From: Neocallimastix lanati (nom. inval.)
Lineage: Eukaryota > Neocallimastigomycota > Neocallimastigomycetes > Neocallimastigales > Neocallimastigaceae
Direction of reading: 5' to 3'
Assembly: GCA_016946835.1 (NCBI GenBank)
Contig: JACVTC010000055.1
Location: 1 to 50,000, forward strand
Length of the DNA stretch: 50,000 nucleotides
Below the pieces are notes generated by a model. It worked only from the letters and a program-made list of their open reading frames with translations. It did no database searches and had not been told where the DNA came from. Both the position numbers and the translations under genes were made by a program. How positions within the stretch are numbered: the first letter of the stretch is position 1; each line of letters begins with the position of its first letter. Positions 1 through 10,402 of the stretch are shown here, piece by piece.

Positions 1-2
1 AT

Positions 3-881
3 GACTTAGTTATTTATTCTCCTTCATTAGATCAACACATCAAAGACCTAGAAAAAGTATTCCTCATTCTTGCTAATAATGGATTAAAAGTGAATTTTGA
101 AAAATGTGATTTCTTTAAAGAAGAAGTTGAGCTCCTTGGTCATACTCTTTCTACTAAGGGTATAAAACCTATGAATTCTAAAATAAAAGTTATTGCTAAT
201 TGGTTACCTCCTTCTAATTTAAAACAGTTACGTTCTTTCTTAGGGGCAATTGGATATTACCGGAAATTCATTAGCCATTTTGCCCAAATTGCTAAACCTT
301 TATATGATTTAACAAAAAAGAATGTTCCTTTTGTTTGGTCTACCGAATCTAATAATGCATTTGAATTTTTAAAAATTCGTCTTATTAATGCACCTATATT
401 GTCACCTCCAAATTTTGATAAACCATTTATTGTTCGTTCAGATGCATCTAAATCAGGAATTGGCGGGGTACTACTTCAGTTAGACGATGACAACATTGAG
501 AAGCCATTATATTATGAAAGTAGGACACTTTCCAATTCTGAAATCAATTATAGCATTACAGAACTTGAGGGGCTTGCCGCATTTTACTGTGTCATGAAAT
601 TTAAACCTTTTCTCACTGGTAATAGTTTTGAGACAATTCTTTATACCGATCATAAGCCTTTAGTTTACATATTTAAAAATAAAGAACCTTCTTCAGCAAG
701 GCATGTCAAATGGATAACTGAGTTCAGTATTTTAAAAATTAAAGTGTTATATGAAGAGGGGAGGAGGAATGTAGTTGCTGATGCACTATCTAGATTACAT
801 TCTAACAATGAAAAATATATAATCAAAAATATAAAAAATGATGATAAACATATAAAAATAAAAATAAAAGAAATAATATAA
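3..881 (+). CDS. Gypsy pol fragment: RT thumb and RNase H
   Basis: The frame is already open at the window edge and starts with the last Asp of the RT YxDD box (DLVIYS). It continues through the RT motif EVELLGHTLS and the FLGAIGYYRKFI connection. RNase H follows, with its acidic residues visible in RSDASKSG, ELEGLAA, YTDHKPL and VADALSR. The frame ends at TAA 879-881 inside an A-rich linker. The integrase frame is one base back and is also open there, so a homopolymer indel is the simplest explanation for the break. A programmed shift is less likely, because no slippery heptamer is visible and the sister element at 7261-10392 is continuous across this point. Confidence 0.88.
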   Translation, partial: DLVIYSPSLDQHIKDLEKVFLILANNGLKVNFEKCDFFKEEVELLGHTLSTKGIKPMNSKIKVIANWLPPSNLKQLRSFLGAIGYYRKFISHFAQIAKPLYDLTKKNVPFVWSTESNNAFEFLKIRLINAPILSPPNFDKPFIVRSDASKSGIGGVLLQLDDDNIEKPLYYESRTLSNSEINYSITELEGLAAFYCVMKFKPFLTGNSFETILYTDHKPLVYIFKNKEPSSARHVKWITEFSILKIKVLYEEGRRNVVADALSRLHSNNEKYIIKNIKNDDKHIKIKIKEII

Positions 882-1003
882 AAAATTATAATAAAGACGT
901 ATTCAACCAAGTTATAAATAATGAAATTCAAAATTGTGAAATTAAAAATAATGAAGAAATTAGAAATAAGAAAAATACTAAAATTAATAAAATAAAAGAG
1001 TTA

Positions 1004-2465
1004 GTGGATGAAATTAAGATCAATAGTAATAATGAAAATTACGAAATGGAATATGAGGAAATTAAAAATAATGTAAATAACATTAATAAGTTTAATAAGT
1101 TTAATAATAAATTACATAATAATAATAGTGAAAATAATGGAGTGGAAAATAAATTGAATGTGAATTATATGGTATTTCAAACTGAAGAAAATAATAAACA
1201 TAGTTTTAATAATAATGATAATAATAATAATAATATTAATCATGTTAATACTAATAATAATGATATTGATGATAGTACCGAAATACTAAATGATTTCTAT
1301 AAAAAAATAATAAACCAGAAATTTGTATTAATTGATGGAGTTCAGTATTATAAAGATAATAATGAATTAAGAAAAGTAATATTTAATGATAATGAAAAAT
1401 GGGAACTTATTAGTAAAGCTCATTGTTTAGGACATGAAGGTAACTTTAAAACCTACCATCGTTTGAAAAGGAACTATTATTGGATAGGAATGAATAAGGA
1501 TATCAGATTATTTATTAAATCTTGTCATGTATGTCAATTATGTAAACCACAACCACCGAATGTATTTACAGAAGATTTAGCTACACCCCCAGGTCTACCT
1601 TTTACTCGGGTAGGATTGGATTTAGTTGGACCCTTATACGAATCTTTCAGAGGTAATAAATATATAATAGTACTTGTAGATTATTTAACAAAATGGGTGG
1701 AAGCTGAAGCATTAGCCAAAACAGAATCAGAAGATGTCATTAGATTTTTAAATAATATATTTTCAAGACACGGGATTCCAGAGATATTAATTACTGATAA
1801 TGGCCCGCAATTCATATCTGATAAAACAAAAGCTTTCCTAGATTTAAATGATGTCTATGTACATTATATTAGTACTTATCATCCTGCTTCTAACGGAGAA
1901 GTTGAAAACAGGAATAGAGAAATAGTCAAATATATTAGAATTCTTAAAAGCCAATTTAAAGAATTAAGTAAACAAAATCAAGAATGGGATGATATTTTAC
2001 CTAGTGCACTTTGGGCTTTAAGAACAACAAAAAATGAAGTTACTAAATTTAGTAGTTTCGAATTACTCTATGGTAGGAAAGACTTACAACCATTTGAATT
2101 AGCAATTAATATTGACAAAAGATTTCCTGAAGAATCAGAAGAAGAATATTTTGTTCGAAAATTTATTAATCACCATAATTGGATTTCTGAAGCAATCAAA
2201 AATATTGAAACTGCAAATGAATTATGGAAAGATAGGAGAAGACAGATTAAAAGATTAAGAAGTGAATTCAAACCAGGAGACCTAGTTTTAGTTAGAAATT
2301 TCAATCGAAGGAAACTAGACCCTTATTATATCGGACCATTAAAAATAGTTAAACAGCAATTTAATACTGTCACAGTATGTGATCCTTATACGAACGAAAT
2401 TGCAGAGAGAAACATTCATCTAAAAAATGTAATTCCATATATTAGTAATTTCCTAAATTATAATC

Positions 2466-2470
<5 letters not shown>
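1004..2470 (+). CDS. Gypsy pol fragment: linker and integrase
   Basis: The first roughly 100 residues are low-complexity Asn/Lys/Glu sequence with runs such as NNDNNNNNI. The integrase follows: an HHCC zinc region (GHEGNFKTYH and CHVCQLC), then the DDE core with Asp in LDLVGPL, Asp in ITDNGPQF and Glu in SNGEVENRN. The C-terminal GPY/F-type part reads YYIGPLKIV. All these key residues are present. The frame is open upstream to about 872, so the ATG at 1004 is probably not a real start. The protein would be the C-terminal part of a Pol polyprotein that inserts the cDNA into nuclear DNA. No chromodomain is evident at the end. Confidence 0.9.
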
Positions 2471-2503
<33 letters not shown>

Positions 2504-2636
2504 ATGATATATATATATAAAAAAAAAAAAAAAAAAATTTTGATATATATAAAAAATATAAAAAAAAAATATAAAAAAAATATTATAAAATATATAATAG
2601 TATTATTAGTTTAATAAATATTTTAATATGCTTATA

Positions 2637-2675
2637 GACTTCAAGGGACGAAGTCTAAGCTAAGTGGGGGCATCT
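2637..2675 (+). other. Stem-loop and polypurine tract of element 1
   Basis: GACTTC and GAAGTC (2637-2655) form a 6-bp stem around the loop AAGGGAC. A G-run ending in GGGGGCATCT then abuts the TG of the LTR. Polypurine tracts prime plus-strand DNA synthesis. The same 19-nt stem-loop recurs at 10403-10421. Confidence 0.7.
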
Positions 2676-3288
2676 TGATGCATGTCCAGTAAAAATAATA
2701 GAAAATAATAGAAAAATTATTTAGAAAAATTATTAATATAAATATTTATTAAAATTAATTTTATATAATGAATCTTAAATATATTATTAATATATTATTA
2801 AAGATAATTTATTATTATTAATTATTAAAATATTAAATTAAATAATAATATTAAAAATATTAAAAGAATTGTTGATAATATAGTAAAATTAGTTATATTA
2901 ATTATAACGGAGATTGAATGTTTAATTAAATTGATGTTAATATTAAAATAATTTTTAAATAATGTTAAACAAGATGAATTAATAGTTATAAGTAAAAAGT
3001 TATGAATATTTATATTTATTAATTAATTTTAGTGTTTCGATAAATAAAATTTATAAAATTAGTAAAAAATATAATTATGAAAATAATTTATAAATAAATA
3101 TTTTCTTTTTTTTTAAGGAATAATAATAAAACATGTATTTTTTTTATGATAAAATATAATAAATAAAATAATAAAAGATAAATAAATAAAAAGTAAATAT
3201 AATTATTGTAATATAATATTCTTGGAGTAATTCCCTTTTGCACAAACGCCCAACTAACATATACGGTATTTAATAAAATATCGTATCA
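2676..3288 (+). repeat. 3' LTR of element 1 (LTR X)
   Basis: It starts TGATGC immediately after the polypurine tract and ends TCGTATCA. The terminal stretch (TTCCC, then CGCCCA, then ATATCGTATCA) recurs at the ends of the LTRs finishing at 3761, 5241 and 11543, which marks it as an LTR end. The interior is almost pure A/T. Confidence 0.65.
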
Positions 3289-3292
3289 CTTC

Positions 3293-3761
3293 TGATACGT
3301 GACCACTATAAAAATGGTATTTAGGTAGATTCTTTAGGTTAAAGAAATACTTAAATATTATTGGTCAATAATAATTTTAGAATAATATATATAATTTTAG
3401 AATAATAATTATTAAACGGAGAATTCTTTTTATTTATAAGTTTATACTTATGATAAATTAATTCATATAAATAGCTATTTTATATTTTATTTTAGTATAG
3501 TTAAAAAGAGATATTATATATATTTGAGATAATTAATTATAATATTTATATAAAAGAGTAATAATAATAATAATTGATGTAATAATTAATAATTAATAAT
3601 AAATAAAGAGAACATTAAAAAGATATATTTATTACTTTATTTTGTATTATTGTATGTGTTATTTCTATTTAATATTAGAATATATTATTTTGTCATAATT
3701 CCTTATTGTCATTGCCCACAAATAAATATTAATTTAGATACATAAATAAAATACCGTATCA
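3293..3761 (+). repeat. Solo LTR Y with target duplication
   Basis: It begins TGATACGTGACC and ends ACCGTATCA, so the ends are inverted repeats (TGATACG/CGTATCA). It is flanked by CTTC at 3289-3292 and 3762-3765, a target-site duplication (ACTTC if five bases are counted). It resembles the LTR at 11049-11543 along its length. It sits only 4 bp after LTR X. Confidence 0.7.
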
Positions 3762-3765
3762 CTTC

Positions 3766-4551
3766 TAATACAGAATGAACAATAATACTAATTGTGCTAG
3801 AATAATATAAATTATTCTAACCTTATAGATTATTCTATTCTATATAATTGGAACTTTCCAATATTCTTCAATATTACTAAATAGCAATCTTAAGTTAATA
3901 AATCACTAATTAACTTATAATTCCTTTTTGAATTATCGATCCGATTCCATTATAATGTATTAAAATCTTTAGCCAAGAATATTGTCCTTGCCCACTTAAT
4001 ATATTAATATTATATTTCTTTTGTATTATGTTATATTGAAAATAATCAAATCTATTTAATTAGTTATTAAAATTTTCGTTATCAATTTAAATTTATTTTT
4101 TAATTACTAAATTTAACTAAACCACAATAAAATATTCTGTATAATCTCTTTATTTTTATTTTATATATATTAGTATTAAACTATTATTAAATAATTAATA
4201 ATTCAATAATATATAACTACTATTTATAACAATAATATTATTAACTAAAATAATAATTCAATTTCAATTTAAATGTTTTATTTATAAAAATAATTAGTAA
4301 TTAGTTTATTAAAAAAAATAGTTAGGCTTTACAAATTTTAATTTGATAAAAAAATATAAATACATGTAATTTTAGTGAAATAAAATATAATCAATAACTT
4401 TCTTTTTATTAAATAAATAATTATATTATTATTTTTCTTTTATAAATTTAAATAAATAAATATTGATTTTAAAACAAATTATTTTTTTTTTATTGTAATT
4501 TTATTATTTGTGTTAATTATTATTATATTCCTAAATTATATGAACCATACC
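3766..4551 (+). repeat. Left arm of giant palindrome
   Basis: It is the reverse complement of 5246-6030 with only a few single-base indels in A/T runs. It begins TAATACAGAATGAAC and ends GAACCATACC. It contains a TATA-like box in an LTR-like setting (AGGCTTTAC followed by TATAAATA, around 4325-4365). Its end resembles the presumed LTR end at 6860-6870 (GAACCATAACA). The arm may therefore be an old LTR. No coding frame is visible. Confidence 0.85.
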
Positions 4552-4556
4552 ACTGC

Positions 4557-5241
4557 TGATACAAGATGAAAAGAAAAATAATGATATTTTAAAATTATTA
4601 TTAAATTATATTAATTATATAAAGTTTGTAAAATATATATTATTATAAAATTAAAATTAATTATATAAAAATGATGAATTATATTAATTATAAATCATAT
4701 AAAATAATATTATTATAGTATAAAATTTAATTATTATAATATAAACTTTTATATTAATGTTTATATAAAATATAACAATTATGATTTAATATAGAGATAA
4801 TAATTATAAAAAAAATATATAAAAATATTATAAAAAAAAAAAAATGTTTTTGTTAAAAAATTATTGATATATGTTAATTAGTAATAATTGATTTAATATA
4901 AGAAAAATGTTTTAATTAGTTAAGATAGTAGTTTAGTTATTAGTTTTAATAAAATTAGTTGTTTAAGTAATTAATTGTAGAATATTATAATTAAATTATA
5001 ATTATTAATAGTTAATTAATATGATAAAAATAAAATAAAATAAATAAAATAAAATAAAATAAAATAAATAAAATAAAATAAAATAAAAATAAAATATTAC
5101 AAAACAAATATCCTAAAATAAAAATTTTAAATAATTAAATAAAATAATTAATATTATTATTAGAATATATAATTTAATACAATTCCCCAATGTAGCGCCC
5201 AAAACCATTGTAAATACGAATATTTAAAATATATCGTATCA
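4557..5241 (+). repeat. Solo LTR Z inserted at palindrome centre
   Basis: It starts TGATACAAG and ends ATATCGTATCA, with CTGC on both sides (4553-4556 and 5242-5245). Removing it and one duplication copy joins GAACCATACC-ACTGC-GGTATGGTTC, a perfect hairpin tip. The interior is A/T-only, with an imperfect (AAAAT)n tract around 5030-5095. Confidence 0.7.
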
Positions 5242-5245
5242 CTGC

Positions 5246-6030
5246 GGTATGGTTCATATAATTTTAGGAATATAATAATAATTAACACAAATAATAAAAT
5301 TACAATAAAAAAAATAATTTGTTTTAAAATCAATATTTATTTATTTAAATTTATAAAGAAAAATAATAATATAATTATTTATTTAATAAAAAGAAATTTA
5401 TTGATTATATTTTATTTCACTAAAATTACATGTATTTATATTTTTTTATCAAATTAAAATTTGTAAAGCCTAACTATTTTTTTAATAAACTAATTACTAA
5501 TTATTTTTATAAATAAAACATTTAAATTGAAATTGAATTATTATTTTAGTTAATAATATTATTGTTATAAATAGTAGTTATATATTATTGAATTATTAAT
5601 TATTTAATAATAGTTTAATACTAATATATATAAAATAAAAATAAAGAGATTATACAGAATATTTTATTGTGGTTTAGTTAAATTTAGTAATTAAAAATAA
5701 ATTTAAATTGATAACGAAAATTTTAATAACTAATTAAATAGATTTGATTATTTTCAATATAACATAATACAAAAGAAATATAATATTAATATATTAAGTG
5801 GGCAAGGACAATATTCTTGGCTAAAGATTTTTAATACATTATAATGGAATCGGATCGATAATTCAAAAAGGAATTATAAGTTAATTAGTGATTTATTAAC
5901 TTAAGATTGCTATTTAGTAATATTTGAAGAATATTGGAAAGTTCCAATTATATAGAATAGAATAATCTATAAGGTTAGAATAATTTATATTATTCTAGCA
6001 CAATTAGTATTATTTGTTCATTCTGTATTA
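5246..6030 (-). repeat. Right arm of giant palindrome
   Basis: It is the reverse complement of 3766-4551. The outer end is CATTCTGTATTA (to 6030), and past it the two flanks diverge. A separate small inverted repeat lies just outside (TATAATGGATT / AATCCATTATA, about 6053-6103). Confidence 0.85.
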
Positions 6031-6740
6031 ACTGATGGTAAAGAACGAACATATAATGGATTATTAATTAGAATTTCAACTTACTTTAGAATCCATTATA
6101 TTATTCTTTACTTAATATTACTTTACTATATTTTCTATACTAAAATATTTTCTAAATATATTTTTTTTTATATTTTTATTAAAAGTTTCTAAAATATTAT
6201 CAATAATTTTATATTTTTATTATTAATATCAATATCTATAATTTAACCTCAAATTTTATTATTTTATTAAAGTGTTTATTATCAATATTAATATTTTATT
6301 TTTTTTTTCAAATATATTATTATATTATTATTATATTGTATCAATATTAAACTTGTATTCTTTTTAGTATTTTATTTTATTTTTAAATTGATTATTTTAT
6401 ATTTTTATTCCCCACAAATAAAATCAAATCTTAATTGATTAATAATAAATATTAAATATATTATAGTTTTTAAATTTATTTTATATAAAATATAAGAATT
6501 ATATTAACATTCTTGATTAAAATAACTTTATTTTTCTGTAAAATCTTTTTAAATTTGTTTGTTACTTTTCGTATATATTAAATAATTTAGTTTTAGTATA
6601 TGAAAAATAATATAAAATTATGTAAACAAAATTTATTAAAATAAAAATACTTATGAATTAGTTAATTTAAATTAATATAAAATTTTAATTAATTAGTAAT
6701 AGTAAATATTTTTTTTTTAAATATGATAATAAAATGTAGA
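6031..6740. other. Non-coding A/T-rich spacer
   Basis: No gene is seen. Apart from the 11-bp-stem inverted repeat near 6053-6103, the stretch is low-complexity A/T. It probably includes the U3 part of the 5' LTR of element 2, whose left boundary could not be fixed. Confidence 0.5.
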
Positions 6741-6874
6741 AAGGCTTTACATATTTATTTTTTTTCAAAAAGTATAAATAAGTGAAGTTTTTCAATAATT
6801 AAAATGTAGACAGAAAAAATATTAAAAATAAATAATTAAATAAAATTCTAATAAAACCCGAACCATAACACTGA

Positions 6875-7285
6875 AGATTTCGTTACAATCAATTAGATTT
6901 GTCTTATTTAGCCGAGAAAAGAATAGAACCCGTTAAACGAAGTAATAAAGAGGAGAGGCTGAAAGAATTAAGAGAAGGTAGCCTGAATGAAGATAAAGAA
7001 CAAGACCTGGCTGAAAGGGTGACGAATCTAGAACGTCACAACCGCTTGATGGACGGGTTTGAAGAATATCTAATAGAGGACCTAGTGGATAAGGTAGCCG
7101 ACACTGAAGTTGGTACCAAATTAGTCCATTTATTTGATCTCTTTCCAAAGTTTCGTTCGGCTTTCCAGAAGAAATTAAAGTTAAAGCCAAAAACAACATC
7201 AAAAACAATTACCAATGAAAGTGTGATCACTAATGCAGTAAATGTAATAAGTGAAAATAAAATCTCAAAGTTTATGGGCAAATAG
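6875..7285 (+). CDS. Remnant of gag-pol pre-protease region
   Basis: The frame is open from 6875, but its first codons include no ATG, so it is a fragment of a longer polyprotein rather than a gene with its own start. It is charged and probably helical. The segment LFPKFRSAFQKKLKLKP corresponds to ACPKIRSQLTQGLKLEK near the end of the frame at 15806-16717, so it is the linker just before protease. It ends in TAG 7283-7285. The protease frame overlaps it one base back from 7261. Confidence 0.6.
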   Translation, partial: RFRYNQLDLSYLAEKRIEPVKRSNKEERLKELREGSLNEDKEQDLAERVTNLERHNRLMDGFEEYLIEDLVDKVADTEVGTKLVHLFDLFPKFRSAFQKKLKLKPKTTSKTITNESVITNAVNVISENKISKFMGK

Positions 7286-10200
7286 AAGGACAAAATGGCG
7301 AAATCTTTCTAGACTCTTGTGCTAGTATTAATATGGTTACTCGTGCTGCTTTGAAGAAGTATAAAATAAACAAAAAGCCAGTTGGAAACATCACCGAAAT
7401 GATATTACAAGCATATATCAATACTACTATGTCTTCCGATATCTATGAACTAGAGATCTCTATAGGACCAGTAACTTTTAAAGATTATTTCAGAGTTATT
7501 GAAAAGGACGATCTATTTGAATTATTAATTGGGGTAGATTCACTTAAGAAACATAAATTAATACTAAACTTTAATGATGATACGTTGTATACTACTGATA
7601 AAAATAATTTCCCAATAAGACTTGCATCAATTTATTACGATTTACGTTTAAATGCTGACGACGAAAATAATGAGACCTCAGAAGAAGTGGAAGAAGTAGA
7701 TGCAAGTAAACCAGTAAATATAACCGTGTCCCTGATTACAGCAAATGAAGAGTCATTGGATAATAAGGAAACTCGTGTTGAGAAAATTATTAATTTAATC
7801 CCAAAAGTGGTTAAGGATCCAGTTACCAAGCTGTTCGAAGATTTTAAAGACATTTTGGCCATGAAAGCAGACGACTTGAAACCAACCAAACTTCTACCAC
7901 ACAGGATCATACTCAAACCAGGAAGCAAGCCAGTCAAACGGCGAGCATACCGTTTATCGAAGATTCAGGCTCAAGCGTTAAAGAAAGAGTTAGAAAAATT
8001 GATAAACAATGGCCTGATAGAACCTTCCCACTCTCCTTGGTCCTCTCCAGTAGTATTAGTTTTAAAGAAAAATGGTCAATATAGAATGTGCGTGGACTAC
8101 CGGAGAGTTAACAGTTTAACAGAAAAGGATGCGTACGCTCTACCTCTCATTGACGATATCCTTAGTTACATTGGAAGGAATCAAGTTCTATCAACTATTG
8201 ATCTATTTTCGGGTTACCACCAAGTGCCAATGTACCCGGAAGATCAAGAGATAACTTGTTTCACAACACTTTATGGAAATTATAACTTTAAGGTCATGCC
8301 CTTTGGGTTGTGTAACGCTCCCGCAACCTTCCAAAGGGAGATGAATAGGATTTTTTTTAACTTAATTGGTAAGAGCGTTTTTGTTTACATTGACGACTTG
8401 GTTGTTTTCTCTCCTTCTTATGAACAGCATGTTAAGGATCTTAGCGAGGTTTTCACCATACTACAAGATAACGGATTGAAGTTGAACTTGGAAAAATGCC
8501 ATTTCTTTCAAGAAGAAGTGGAATTGTTAGGTCACGTCTTATCTACCAAAGGTATACAACCAATTCCTGAAAAGGTGAATGTTATTTATAATTGGATCCC
8601 TCCAAAAGATGTATCTAAACTTCGTTCATTTATAGGAGCAGTTGGGTATTATCGAAAGTTTATTAAGGACTTTGCCCAAATTGCCAGTCCACTTTTTCAG
8701 TTGTTAAAGAAAGATTCAAAATTTGAGTGGACTAAGGAATCCGACTTAGCTTTTAAGACTCTCAAAGAAAGATTAATACAGGCCCCTATACTAATACCAC
8801 CGGATTTCAATAAACCATTCATTATAAGAAGCGATACATCTCGTACTGGAATTGGAGGCGTCATCATACAAAAGGATGATAATGGAGTTGAGAAACCAAT
8901 TCATTATGTTAGTAGAGCGCTGCGGAAGGCTGAAACTAACTATAGTGTTACCGATTTAGAGGGAACTGCAGCATTATACTGCATAAAGAAATTTAAACAT
9001 TATATTTTAGGAAATAACTTAGTTACTTCATTGGTGACCGATCACAAACCCCTAGTTGGAATCTGCAATAATACGGAGCCCTCTAATAACCGCCATTTAA
9101 AGTGGGTAACTACGTTAAGTGCTCTTCAGGTTAAGGTTCAATTTGAGGAGGGAAGGAAGAATGTTATTGCCGATGCTCTGTCCAGGATGGATACTATGAA
9201 AAAAATAGAAGAATTGGAGAAGAAAGGTAATGAAATGGTACTCGTCTCGCAAAATATTGAAGATTTTATCAAGAGTAGAATCGTCGAAATAGAAGGAAAG
9301 AAATATTATAAACAAAACGGAAGACTTAGGAAAATAGTTGACAACGAAGAAGAAAAGTTAAAGTTGATTGAAGCTGCTCATGCCATAGGTCACGAAGGTA
9401 TTTATAAAACATACCATCGGTTGAAACCCAATTATTATTGGAAAGGAATGAATAGAGAAATCCAAACCTATATTAGATGCTGCCCAAAATGGCAAATGTA
9501 TAAACGCCAAAAGCAAAATGAAAATGTAGAAAACTTACCAACCAAGCCGGGATACCCATTCTCCAGAGTCGGATTGGATCTTGTTGGACCGTTACCAAAG
9601 ACAAGAGCTGGGAACAAATATATAATAGTCTTAGTGGACTATTTAACTAAATGGGTGGAAGCTGAACCATTAAAGGAAATTGGTTCAAATGATGTAATAA
9701 GATTTCTAAAAAAAGTATTTGCTCGTCATGGGGTTCCTGAGCTGTTGATTACAGATAACCGGCCACAGTTTTACTCAGATAAGACCAAAGCTTTTTTGGA
9801 TCTCCATGATGTTTACGTAAATTATGCAAATACGTACCACCCCTCGACCAATGGAGAAGTCGAAAACAGGAACAAGGAAGTTATTAAGTATTTAAAATTA
9901 TTAGCCAACGAAGAAGATGATTGGGATGAGATTCTACCCAGTGCTTTGTGGGCCTTGAGGACATGCAAAAATGAAAGAACAAAGTTTAGTAGTTTCGAAC
10001 TATTGTATGGACGCCAAGATCTACAACCACTGGAACTAACATTAAATAAGGAAAGTAGGAATAAATATGAAAAGGAAGAAGAATATTGGCTCCAGAAATT
10101 CATACAACACCACAAGTGGATCAAGGAAGCAGTAGAAAATATCGAGACTGCAAATAAACTATGGAGTGACCGCCGTAAACAAATAAGAAGAATGCGTTCG

Positions 10201-10392
10201 GATTATAAACCAGGGGATCTAGTATTAGTCAAGGTTTTCAATAGAAGAAAGTTAGATCCATACTTTACCGGACCTTTAAAAATAATAAAAAAGGAGTTCA
10301 ACACCGTTACTGTCTGTGACCCGATATCTGGGGAAATTGCTGAAAGAAATATACACTTAAAGAACGTAATTCCCTATTTTTCTGAATTATAA
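7261..10392 (+). CDS. pol: Gypsy Pol polyprotein: PR-RT-RH-IN
   Basis: The frame opens at 7261 and the first ATG is 7333. The protease motif FLDSCAS lies before that ATG, so the real product enters from an upstream frame. Numbered from the ATG: RT spans about 180-400, with YIDD at 352-355 and FGLCNAPATFQ before it. RNase H follows, with RSDTSRTG (about 500), DLEG, TDHKPL and IADALSR. The integrase has the histidines (GHEGIYKTYHRL), then CCPKWQ, where the second zinc cysteine is Trp (codon 9490-9492). The core has LDLVGPL, ITDNRPQF and NGEVENRN. The usual Gly after TDN is Arg. The chain is full length (1019 aa from the ATG), but the lost cysteine suggests an inactive integrase. Confidence 0.92.
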   Translation, partial: NLKVYGQIEGQNGEIFLDSCASINMVTRAALKKYKINKKPVGNITEMILQAYINTTMSSDIYELEISIGPVTFKDYFRVIEKDDLFELLIGVDSLKKHKLILNFNDDTLYTTDKNNFPIRLASIYYDLRLNADDENNETSEEVEEVDASKPVNITVSLITANEESLDNKETRVEKIINLIPKVVKDPVTKLFEDFKDILAMKADDLKPTKLLPHRIILKPGSKPVKRRAYRLSKIQAQALKKELEKLINNGLIEPSHSPWSSPVVLVLKKNGQYRMCVDYRRVNSLTEKDAYALPLIDDILSYIGRNQVLSTIDLFSGYHQVPMYPEDQEITCFTTLYGNYNFKVMPFGLCNAPATFQREMNRIFFNLIGKSVFVYIDDLVVFSPSYEQHVKDLSEVFTILQDNGLKLNLEKCHFFQEEVELLGHVLSTKGIQPIPEKVNVIYNWIPPKDVSKLRSFIGAVGYYRKFIKDFAQIASPLFQLLKKDSKFEWTKESDLAFKTLKERLIQAPILIPPDFNKPFIIRSDTSRTGIGGVIIQKDDNGVEKPIHYVSRALRKAETNYSVTDLEGTAALYCIKKFKHYILGNNLVTSLVTDHKPLVGICNNTEPSNNRHLKWVTTLSALQVKVQFEEGRKNVIADALSRMDTMKKIEELEKKGNEMVLVSQNIEDFIKSRIVEIEGKKYYKQNGRLRKIVDNEEEKLKLIEAAHAIGHEGIYKTYHRLKPNYYWKGMNREIQTYIRCCPKWQMYKRQKQNENVENLPTKPGYPFSRVGLDLVGPLPKTRAGNKYIIVLVDYLTKWVEAEPLKEIGSNDVIRFLKKVFARHGVPELLITDNRPQFYSDKTKAFLDLHDVYVNYANTYHPSTNGEVENRNKEVIKYLKLLANEEDDWDEILPSALWALRTCKNERTKFSSFELLYGRQDLQPLELTLNKESRNKYEKEEEYWLQKFIQHHKWIKEAVENIETANKLWSDRRKQIRRMRSDYKPGDLVLVKVFNRRKLDPYFTGPLKIIKKEFNTVTVCDPISGEIAERNIHLKNVIPYFSEL

Positions 10393-10402
10393 CCAATTAA
10401 AG

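Larger units (their letters stand above)
1..3288 (+). mobile_element. Ty3/gypsy element 1, 3' part
   Basis: The left part is cut by the window edge. In order it holds the end of reverse transcriptase, RNase H, an Asn/Lys-rich linker, integrase, a stem-loop plus polypurine tract, and a 3' LTR. The order RT-RH-IN is that of Ty3/gypsy, not copia. The integrase carries its catalytic and zinc residues, but RT-RH and IN are separated by a frame change near 870-881. It belongs to the same lineage as the elements at 6741-11048 and 13280-16717, as shown by the shared integrase core with the WVEAE motif. Confidence 0.9.

Noticed and set aside
860-900. Programmed frameshift between RNase H and integrase in element 1
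   Set aside because: No slippery heptamer or downstream structure is visible, and the related element reads straight through, so an A-run indel is simpler.
7255-7300. Programmed -1 shift into protease in element 2
   Set aside because: The frames overlap at 7261-7285, but no canonical heptamer is present. In element 3 the functional shift lies far upstream, right after the zinc knuckle.
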